DNA of 7,951 nt from Candidatus Berkelbacteria bacterium (GTDB lineage: Bacteria > Patescibacteriota > UBA1384 > VFKW01), in the NCBI GenBank assembly GCA_009885355.1, contig VFKW01000122.1, forward strand, positions 1-7,951, in the 5' to 3' direction. Each line of letters opens with the position of its first letter. The stretch's first letter is position 1. Shown here one piece after another: positions 1-5,700 of this stretch. Below the pieces are notes generated by a model. It was given only the letters and a program-made list of their open reading frames with translations. It did not search any database and had not been told where the DNA came from. The position numbers and the translations under genes were made by a program.

Positions 1-26
1 AGGTTCAACTCCTGTCCCGAGCACCA
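1..26 (+). tRNA. tRNA 3' end (partial, isotype undetermined)
   Basis: The window opens inside a tRNA gene. Bases 4-11 (TTCAACTC) match the T-loop pattern TTCRANYC, with G3/G2/A1 pairing to C11/C12/T13 as the visible part of the T-stem. Bases 16-22 (CCCGAGC) are the 3' acceptor strand, A23 is the discriminator, and CCA is encoded at 24-26. The matching 5' acceptor strand would be GCTCGGG. The anticodon lies outside the window, so the amino acid cannot be assigned. A strong terminator follows within a few bases, as expected for the last gene of a tRNA transcription unit. Confidence 0.85.
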
Positions 27-28
27 TC

Positions 29-59
29 AAAAAAAGAATGGCAATTGCCATTCTTTTTT
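29..59 (+). terminator. Rho-independent terminator after the tRNA
   Basis: A perfect inverted repeat is present: GAATGGC at 36-42 pairs with GCCATTC at 47-53 around an AATT loop. The stem is extended by an A-run (29-35) facing a T-run (54-59). The T-run directly after the stem makes it a textbook intrinsic terminator for the tRNA. The A-run on the other side means it could also stop transcripts coming from the right on the minus strand. Confidence 0.85.
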
Positions 60-114
60 AATCTCTATTTGGGTGAATACCCCTAGCTTACTGTGTGCGA
101 ATATCCCCTCCAGC

Positions 115-249
115 CGTCATTCCGGTCGGGATGGGATCCCAGAACCGCCTGCCTGCCGGCAGGCAGGGAATCCAGGAAACCATACAACTGGATCCCGGAC
201 CTGCCTGCCGGCAGGCAGGTATCGGGTGCCACCCTCTTCCGGGATGACG
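115..249. repeat. Composite palindromic intergenic repeat, copy A
   Basis: The ends are inverted repeats: CGTCATTCCGG (115-125) pairs with CCGGGATGACG (239-249) with one G-T wobble. Inside are two identical perfect 20-bp palindromes, CCTGCCTGCCGGCAGGCAGG, at 148-167 and 200-219. Each is built as two CCTG, one CCGG and two CAGG. The outer arms CCCG and CGGG around the second palindrome lengthen that stem. The first 54 bp recur at 1026-1079 with one mismatch. Open frames through it translate to low-complexity peptides such as CLPAGR and are not genes. It is a REP/MITE-like non-coding element; its function is unknown. Confidence 0.75.
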
Positions 250-261
250 ATACTTGGTCGA

Positions 262-309
262 TACCACGTCAGCTTGCTGCGGGGTAGTTCATTTGAACTA
301 TATTTTTTT
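262..309 (+). other. Degenerate hairpins with T-run (possible weak terminator)
   Basis: CAGC-TT-GCTG (270-279) lies beside GGGGTA and looks like half of a decayed palindromic repeat. Directly after it TAGTTC (285-290) pairs with GAACTA (295-300) around ATTT, followed by seven T in 303-309. The second hairpin plus T-run has the form of a weak plus-strand terminator, but no plus-strand gene ends here. The rest of the 61-374 spacer up to the phosphatase stop shows nothing I can support as a gene. Confidence 0.35.
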
Positions 310-374
310 GCTATCTTTAGTAAAATCGCAGAGTCTGATAAATTATCGACCATTCCAAACACGATCACAAAGCT

Positions 375-944
375 TTAAAATTCATTCAATTCCCCGATTT
401 GCCATATACCATCATCATCAACCTCAATTTTAAAGAAATTTCCCCTTGGAATCAAAAACTCTGATTGGCCAGTAAATTCATTTAGCTTATCCAGCAATGT
501 CCACGCTACCGAAATGATCGGATCGGCACTCGATATTACTAATGCGTCTTCACCTTTATCCACAACTTCTTTCAATACAGTCATCATTCTTTGATTCATT
601 TTTTCGATCGGTTCTGTGTCTTTGTGATGATCTTTATATGCAAAAAATTCATCCGCTGATTTTCCGACCCAATTTCCCGCGTCAGCATCGATCAAAGCAT
701 CTTTTATATAAATATTTTCTGGCTCGATTCTCAAATCATCAGCCATTATTTGTGCCGTCTCCTGACACCGCTCCAGAGGAGAGCAGTAGATATGCTTAAT
801 TCCCAAATTTTGGTCTTGAAAAGCTTCGGACACTTGCTGTATATGATCCCGTCCTTCCTGGCTAAGATGAAATCCGGGTAGTTGTGAATAAATCACGTTA
901 TCAGGGTTGAATACCTCACCATGTCGCATCAAATAAATTTTCAT
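375..944 (-). CDS. Histidine phosphatase (phosphoglycerate mutase-like) family protein, atypical active site
   Basis: 189 aa, minus strand. The ATG at 942-944 is preceded by AAAGGA (949-954), which supports this start. Branch signatures of the histidine phosphatase superfamily are present: the RHG motif at residues 7-9 (H8 is the phospho-accepting histidine), SPLER at 55-59 with the phosphate-binding R59, then ETAQIMA. The stretch LIDADAGNWVG (84-94) corresponds to the family's LxExxxGxWxG block, with Asp86 or Asp88 as candidate acid. The block that should read SHGDP reads SSADP at 138-142, so the second catalytic His is Ser139 and the Gly is Ala140. I read the Ser codon (AGT) directly at 528-530. 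Family members act on phosphosugars, phosphoproteins or nucleotide-type substrates; no substrate can be named here. Reduced or altered catalysis is an inference. The gene is isolated and points toward the tRNA end of the window. Confidence 0.88.
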   Translation of the reverse strand: MKIYLMRHGEVFNPDNVIYSQLPGFHLSQEGRDHIQQVSEAFQDQNLGIKHIYCSPLERCQETAQIMADDLRIEPENIYIKDALIDADAGNWVGKSADEFFAYKDHHKDTEPIEKMNQRMMTVLKEVVDKGEDALVISSADPIISVAWTLLDKLNEFTGQSEFLIPRGNFFKIEVDDDGIWQIGELNEF

Positions 945-948
945 AAAA

Positions 949-954
949 TCCTTT
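949..954 (-). promoter_or_regulatory. Ribosome binding site of the histidine phosphatase gene
   Basis: The minus strand reads AAAGGA, 4 nt before the ATG (after ATTT), a good Shine-Dalgarno match that fixes the start at 944. Confidence 0.7.
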
Positions 955-978
955 CATATATAATGTATCAAAAAATTT

Positions 979-1008
979 ATTATAAATAAAACCAAAACGT
1001 ATAACATG
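979..1008 (-). promoter_or_regulatory. Possible promoter of the histidine phosphatase gene
   Basis: The minus strand carries an exact TATAAT at 984-979 in an AT-rich tract, about 35 nt before the start codon. No good -35 box is present at 16-18 bp spacing (best is ATGTTA, three of six), so only the -10 is supported. Confidence 0.35.
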
Positions 1009-1025
1009 TTGAAAAATCCTCCTAT

Positions 1026-1079
1026 CCGTCATTCCGGTCGGGATGGGATCCCAGAACCGCCTGCCTGCCGGCAGACAGG
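1026..1079. repeat. Composite palindromic repeat, copy B (truncated)
   Basis: These 54 bp match 114-167 with one difference (A1075 for G163), which breaks the symmetry of the 20-bp palindrome (1060-1079). The match stops at 1079, so the second half of the element, including its closing arm, is missing. It sits between two divergent genes, just upstream of the coiled-coil gene promoter. Confidence 0.8.
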
Positions 1080-1118
1080 CGTAGTGGAGAGATCGCCCTC
1101 CCCCAGCTTCTAAAATTA

Positions 1119-1147
1119 TTGACACTCTATTTTAAAAAGCGTAAATT
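1119..1147 (+). promoter_or_regulatory. Promoter of the coiled-coil protein gene
   Basis: A perfect -35 TTGACA (1119-1124), a 17-bp spacer and -10 TAAATT (1142-1147, four of six matches). Predicted transcription would start near 1154, giving a leader of about 24 nt that carries a strong Shine-Dalgarno. Confidence 0.65.
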
Positions 1148-1165
1148 GTATATACAGACAATATC

Positions 1166-1172
1166 AAGGAGG
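1166..1172 (+). promoter_or_regulatory. Ribosome binding site (AAGGAGG)
   Basis: A full AAGGAGG followed by five A before ATG 1178. It fixes the start of the coiled-coil gene and suggests high translation. Confidence 0.85.
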
Positions 1173-1177
1173 AAAAA

Positions 1178-1720
1178 ATGGATAAAAAAGATATTCAAGA
1201 ATTACTCGAAAATCAAACCAAGCAGATTGAGAAAAGGCTAGAAAACCAAACCAAAGCAGTCAGTCTTGAAATCGAAAAAAGATTCTCAGCCCAATCCCTA
1301 GAAGTCGACAAAAAACTCACAAATCAAACAAAAGACCTAGAACAAAGAATTGATAAACAATCCAAAGATCTTGAACAAAGAATGGATAAACAATCCAAAG
1401 ATCTTGAACAAAGAATGGATAAACAATCTAAGTCAATCCAACTCCAGATTGAAGACCAAACCAAAGAAATCATGCGTCACCAAAAAATGCTGCTCGAAGA
1501 ATTTGATAGCCGTCTGAAAGTAGTCGCCGAAGTCCAGGTTGAACATACAGAAAAATTCATTATTATAGGAGAAAAGTTGGACGCAGTTATGGAAATGTCT
1601 GCTGAAAATAATAAAAATATTCGAGAGATGAAAATCTCTTTAGAGCGTAAAGTAGATATCAGTGATCACGAATTACTAGCAAGAAGAACAACCATGATAG
1701 AACAAAAAATAGGCATCTAG
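1178..1720 (+). CDS. Hendecad-repeat coiled-coil protein, function unknown
   Basis: 180 aa, highly charged, no cysteine, signal peptide or membrane segment, so probably cytoplasmic. Hydrophobic positions recur in an 11-residue (hendecad) pattern: I17/L21, V28/I32, V43/L47, L54/I58, L65/M69, L76/M80, I87/I91, I98. One 15-residue step (28 to 43) inserts four extra residues. The core unit is of the form DKQSKDLEQRM. At the DNA level two exact 33-bp copies lie at 1352-1384 and 1385-1417, flanked by diverged copies. After residue 100 the pattern changes to a less regular helix (SRLKVVAEVQVEHTEK) and a C-terminal segment rich in heptad-like leucines and isoleucines (KISLERKVDISDHELLARR). Hendecads favour slightly right-handed or straight coiled coils. 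Similar small NQTK/KQTK-rich proteins are, to my recollection, common in CPR genomes, but I know no function. It has its own promoter and strong RBS. Confidence 0.85.
   Translation: MDKKDIQELLENQTKQIEKRLENQTKAVSLEIEKRFSAQSLEVDKKLTNQTKDLEQRIDKQSKDLEQRMDKQSKDLEQRMDKQSKSIQLQIEDQTKEIMRHQKMLLEEFDSRLKVVAEVQVEHTEKFIIIGEKLDAVMEMSAENNKNIREMKISLERKVDISDHELLARRTTMIEQKIGI
1319..1450 (+). repeat. 33-bp tandem repeat encoding hendecads
   Basis: Four consecutive 33-bp units in frame: 1319-1351 (diverged), 1352-1384 and 1385-1417 (identical over the whole unit), and 1418-1450 (diverged in its second half). Each encodes one 11-residue coiled-coil repeat. The perfect central pair suggests recent duplication or homogenisation, and copy number may vary between strains. 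Confidence 0.85.
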
Positions 1721-1759
1721 CCAGCAGGAATGTATAAAGAATCCATCACGTCCCCCTCT

Positions 1760-1804
1760 TAATACGTAATACTTTATACCTAATACTGCGGCACGGCCTG
1801 CCGC
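1760..1804. repeat. TAATAC repeats and GC hairpin
   Basis: TAATAC occurs three times (1760-1765, 1767-1772, 1781-1786). It is followed by a 6-bp hairpin, GCGGCA (1788-1793) with TGCCGC (1799-1804), around CGGCC. No T-run follows, so it is not a canonical terminator, although it could separate the coiled-coil gene from the next promoter. Confidence 0.45.
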
Positions 1805-1810
1805 AAATCC

Positions 1811-1839
1811 TTGCTATCCAAAAAAAACATTGTTACAAT
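1811..1839 (+). promoter_or_regulatory. Promoter of the exported 200-aa protein gene
   Basis: A -35 TTGCTA (1811-1816), a 17-bp spacer, and -10 TACAAT (1834-1839, five of six). An upstream in-frame ATG at 1830 overlaps this -10 box and would lie outside the transcript, so the real start is ATG 1869. Confidence 0.65.
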
Positions 1840-1857
1840 TAAATAAGAAAATAATAA

Positions 1858-1864
1858 AAGGAGG
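1858..1864 (+). promoter_or_regulatory. Ribosome binding site (AAGGAGG)
   Basis: A full AAGGAGG followed by AAAA and ATG 1869. It decides the start: translation from 1869 puts the signal peptide exactly at the N-terminus. Confidence 0.85.
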
Positions 1865-1868
1865 AAAA

Positions 1869-2471
1869 ATGTTCTACAAAAAATTTGCCGGTACCATTTT
1901 GGTATGTTTTATTGCTTTGGCACTGCTTTGCCAATCGATCCTGCCCGCCTTAGCCGCTTTTGATCCCCAAGATCCAAAAGCTTGGGCCATCGCCAGTTAC
2001 CAAGTCAAAAAGGCGATGCCTGTCTATGCTCCAAAATCATCGGTTTCCATAAAGCGCAACAAAGATGTTGAGCCTACTTTGAATTCATTATTGATGCTTT
2101 CCCACACAACTTCAGACGACCGCTACGTCGACATTCTCGCAAAATTAGGACAAAGACAAGTCGCCTCGATCGACTCAGCCAACAAAGCTCTCGACACTGC
2201 CGCTTTGAGAAAAGGTGCTAAAAAATTCTTTTTAGGCCCAGATTACACTACACTAAAAACTGCAAAAAAAGCTGTTGCAACCAACGATTCAATCATCAAA
2301 GATTATAAAAGCGCCACAAATCAAATCAACAGCATCCCAGCTCGCATCATCCTAAATCAATCCATAAAAGTTCTCGAAACTCACAACAGTGACCTGAAAA
2401 CTCAGCTTAAAAAATCCGGATCCGGTTTCAGTCTCTTCGGCTGGATCATCCGCCCTTTCAAATATAAATAA
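1869..2471 (+). CDS. Exported protein with Sec signal peptide, function unknown
   Basis: 200 aa from ATG 1869; the longer 213-aa reading from 1830 is rejected because its start lies in the -10 box. The N-terminus is a classic Sec signal: MFYKK, a hydrophobic core (residues 6-25), then PALA with likely signal peptidase I cleavage after Ala29. A lipoprotein reading at Cys21 is unlikely because LALLC lacks a small residue before Cys. The mature part is basic (many Lys and Arg), has no cysteine, and appears mostly helical (for example residues 83-120 and 130-182). It ends with a glycine/serine-rich hinge and an aromatic, basic tail, FGWIIRPFKYK (190-200). I recognise no family. It lies upstream of and co-directional with the pilin-like giant gene, with repeats but no canonical terminator between them. 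A periplasmic or surface helper role is only a guess. Confidence 0.8.
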   Translation: MFYKKFAGTILVCFIALALLCQSILPALAAFDPQDPKAWAIASYQVKKAMPVYAPKSSVSIKRNKDVEPTLNSLLMLSHTTSDDRYVDILAKLGQRQVASIDSANKALDTAALRKGAKKFFLGPDYTTLKTAKKAVATNDSIIKDYKSATNQINSIPARIILNQSIKVLETHNSDLKTQLKKSGSGFSLFGWIIRPFKYK

Positions 2472-2486
2472 CCATTCCCCCCACGA

Positions 2487-2514
2487 CCGTCATTCCAGCG
2501 CAGGCTGGAATCCA
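2487..2514. repeat. GTCATTCC-type palindromic repeat
   Basis: CCGTCATTCCAGC begins the element; the stem TTCCAGC (2493-2499) pairs with GCTGGAA (2504-2510) around GCAG and is followed by TCCAG. It shares the CCGTCATTCC head with the elements at 115 and 1026. It lies 16 bp after the stop codon at 2471 and could act as an mRNA 3' stabiliser, but lacks a T-run. Confidence 0.6.
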
Positions 2515-2520
2515 GTATAT

Positions 2521-2577
2521 TTGTCATTTGGATTTTGTCATTGATTTGACATTGGAAATTAGATATTTGACATTTTC
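2521..2577. repeat. Degenerate TTTGTCATT/TTTGACATT repeats
   Basis: The short unit TTGTCATT or TTGACATT recurs at 2521-2528, 2535-2542, 2546-2553 and 2567-2574 with variable spacers. Low-complexity, non-coding; no function evident. Confidence 0.5.
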
Positions 2578-2603
2578 TCCCATTCAGCCGCCCCCTCATC
2601 TCC

Positions 2604-2632
2604 TGTCATCCTCGGGCTTGACCCGGGGATCC
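2604..2632. repeat. GTCATCCTCGGGCTTGACCC-type hairpin repeat
   Basis: ATCCTCGGG (2608-2616) pairs with CCCGGGGAT (2622-2630), nine pairs with one G-T wobble, around CTTGA. It is a third kind of palindrome in the same 189-bp spacer, about 30 bp before the pilin-like gene. No T-run follows. Confidence 0.6.
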
Positions 2633-2660
2633 ATTCCACTCCATCACTTAACTACAAAAT

Positions 2661-2768
2661 ATGAATACAAAAAACAATACAATTAGAAACAGAGCCTTTA
2701 CCCTGGTCGAAATGATCGTTGTGGTGACTATTGTCATTATTTTGCTTGGCATCATTTTCTTCGCCGGC
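2661..2768 (+). other. Type IV prepilin leader and N-terminal helix (residues 1-36)
   Basis: The leader is Lys/Arg/Asn-rich and ends in RNRA; the mature protein would begin FTLVEMIVVV. Phe at +1 and Glu at +5 are the hallmarks of N-methylated type IV pilins and pseudopilins. The hydrophobic helix runs to about residue 36 and is followed by the basic stretch KSLRIRARE. Confidence 0.9.
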
Positions 2769-5700
2769 AAATCACTCCGGATCCGCGCCCGCGAAACTCA
2801 AGTAAAATCAGACGTTAGAAGTCTCAGCCTATCCTTATTAAACTACTCTGGCCAAAAAAAAGGCAAATTCCCAATCAGCAATAAAAGTGCTGATTTGCCT
2901 AATGGCCGTTGTTTTGAATTTCTAAAACCAAATGATGATCTTAATATGAGTAGATCGATGAATGGATGGACAGAAAGTGATAAACAAAAATATTCTCCGA
3001 CTTCCTACGCACTATTAAAAAGCGGCGTCATCAACAAAATCCCCACCAATCCTTTCTATCCCAGAGAAAATACTCCAGATAATATTGGCAATAAAAATGG
3101 TAAACAATACTATTATTATTGTAGTAATGGCCAAAATTACCAGGTGATATCGAGGCTCTATACCAAGGTAAACTACATTTTCGAGGCCAAGCAGACCAAT
3201 GAAGTAGCTGAGCGGCCAATTGTAGCGCCAGCCCTAAACTTCACAGCTGTAAATGTGGATACAAATGAAGAAAAATCGGTTGATATTAATAATACTGAAA
3301 CTAACGCACCTACTCTTGATATACCAACTGATGGAAAATTCAAATTAAAATGGAATGTGCAATTGCCAAGTGGTAAACTTTCCGATGTTGTCTTTTGTAA
3401 AGCAGAAGGCCAAGATCCTATCTGGGCTCCAAACAGTGGTGCATATTATGAAATGCGTTATGACAGTCCTGCTTTTAAAAATAATCTCGGTGGCGAAACT
3501 GAATCGCTTGCTGCAATGCCAAGTGAAGTCAATTATACTATCTCTTGTTATGGTTTTAATGGTGATATCGATGCTTCAGCCCTGGTCAGAAATATCAAAG
3601 TCGGCCATCCAGTTGATCCAGATGAACCTAAAATGAATTTTGCGGTTTTGCAAACAGACTTAGCTTCCGCAGCTGTGTATACAAATCAACATGTTTCGGT
3701 TTATTGGGATCTTGAAAACGTAAGTGGTTGCCAGACAGCCAGCAATCCAGCAGCTAGTTCTTGGAATGGCCCCATAAATGTCGTAGATGACCCATTCAAA
3801 GAGACAACTTTTAATTATCCGATACCAGGAACTTACATTTACACTTTGGCATGTAGTACTGGTGGTATACTACCAAAAACCGTCACTATTACAGTCACAG
3901 ATCCTGCCCCTCTAGATATGAAATTCGAGATCAAAAAAAGCACCGATCCAGACACTAAATATGTAGAAAACGACATCACCATCCCCCAAGACGATTTCGT
4001 CAGTCTCAAATGGGATGTCAAAGAAGCGATTAATTGTACTTCAACTTGGAACGGCACACTTAATGTTGTCGACGGCAAAACGAGCGGTATTACGCCCATC
4101 TATGGACCTATTTTGGCTATCACCAGTCCTCACACGTTTACATTAACCTGCGAGGACTATGCAGGTAATACATCGTTATTAATACGAAAAGTCATCGTCG
4201 ACACAAAACCTTCAAACACGCTATTCATCAATTCAACCTTTAAAAAAATCACGATATATAAAAATCAGACTCCAATCCCCGCCCTCACCTGGTCATCCTC
4301 CAATGACACAACCTCTTGCACCACGACAAACGATAATAGTGATAATACGTGGGACAGCACTTTTGATACCACCACAAACCACGGTGGCACCACAGTATTG
4401 AGCCCATTCACCACCACCGGTACATTTACATATTCGATCCAATGCAAAAACGCCGCAAACGTATTAAGCGATGAAGCCTCAGTCATCATCGAAGTCAAAG
4501 ACGTCCCAACTCCCACAGTCGATCTCCAAGTCAGCAAGGGCGGACAAAATAATTTTACCAATGGTCCTTACCTGTCCGAGGAAGATGGTTTTATAAATTT
4601 AAAATGGGATGTTAAGGACGCTCTTTCTTGTACTACAAACAACTGGTCTGAGCTTATCGATCCAATCAATGGAATCCCTGTAGGCACCTCTAAGGGTATC
4701 TCTGGTCTTATTGGCGCTCTTGCAAAACCTGGTCCATATATTTATAGTCTTGCTTGTAAAGATTTTACTGGTATTGATACTTCTCCCAAGACTGTCACAG
4801 TCAACATTGATCCAACCCCAGCAGTTTCCCTTAACGTTGATGGACAGCCTTCAGTCTCTTACTATAAAGGCAACTCTTACGTCCCAACATTATACTGGAG
4901 TGCTTCTGCCAGCGCTGTTTCCTGTGAGGCCACTGGTGATTGGGGAGGCAGTCGGGGGACAAGCGGATCAGAGCCAGCCACCTCATTGACTGTGATCAAA
5001 ACTTATAATTACTTGATTCAATGCCAAAATTCATCAGGAGTGAAGAGCAATGTCGCTTCTGCATCGATCGTTGTATCAGAGGCCCCTGCTGGGACTATCA
5101 GTCTTTCAGCAAATCCTGAGTATTTAAATAGTGGTGATTTCACGACTATTTCCTATTCTGTCACCAATATGGCTGGATGTGCCAAATCCGGCGCATGGTC
5201 CGGAGGAGTTACCGTCGATAAATCCGGAAGTTCATCTGGTTCCAACAGTGACGGTCCGTTTGGGGCCAATGAAACCCGCAGCTACACTCTCACATGTACC
5301 GATTTCAAAGGCACATCGCCATCTCCAAGTAAAACAGTAACAGTTACCTCCGCTCCTCACGGACCAATTGCTCTTGATTTAAATCCAATATCGGCAAATG
5401 TGTATAAAAATCCTACTACTACTTATGATTTAGCATGGAAAGCCACTGGTGCGATCAATTGTTCATCAGGCTGGACTTCAAAAACTGGTGTCGAAGATTC
5501 TGATAAAGTTGGTCCTTTCCCTAATGAGGGCATAAATAGTTTTACAACTACATGCTCAAACGCTGATCCGGCAAATACTGTATCAAAAACATCAATTTTC
5601 ACCGTCACCGACCCTCCGGCCGCAACACTTTCCCTTTCAGTCTCCCCAACCGCCCCATCTCCTGGAGGTTTCGTCACTGTTACGTGGAGTTTTGCTAATG

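Noticed and set aside
285..309. Terminator of the minus-strand phosphatase gene
   Set aside because: The T-run follows the hairpin on the plus strand; read from the minus strand the hairpin is preceded by A and followed by CCCC, so it cannot be an intrinsic terminator for that gene.
73..378. 101-aa plus-strand and overlapping 64/83-aa open frames in the first spacer
   Set aside because: They run through the CCTG/CCGG palindromes and give low-complexity peptides (CLPAGR, PACRQAG) with no RBS; spurious translation of repeats.
916..1125. 69-aa minus-strand open frame
   Set aside because: It covers repeat copy B and overlaps the phosphatase start; it carries the same CLPAGR repeat peptide and has no RBS.
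1830..1868. Upstream ATG extending the exported protein by 13 residues
   Set aside because: The ATG overlaps the -10 box TACAAT, and AAGGAGG lies just before ATG 1869, which places the signal peptide correctly.
1908..1931. Lipoprotein signal (Cys21 of the exported protein)
   Set aside because: LALLC lacks the small residue required before the lipobox cysteine, whereas PALA fits signal peptidase I.
2546..2595. TTGACA at 2546 and 2567 as promoter -35 boxes for the giant gene
   Set aside because: Both belong to the TTGACATT repeat units, and no acceptable -10 box lies 16-18 bp downstream.
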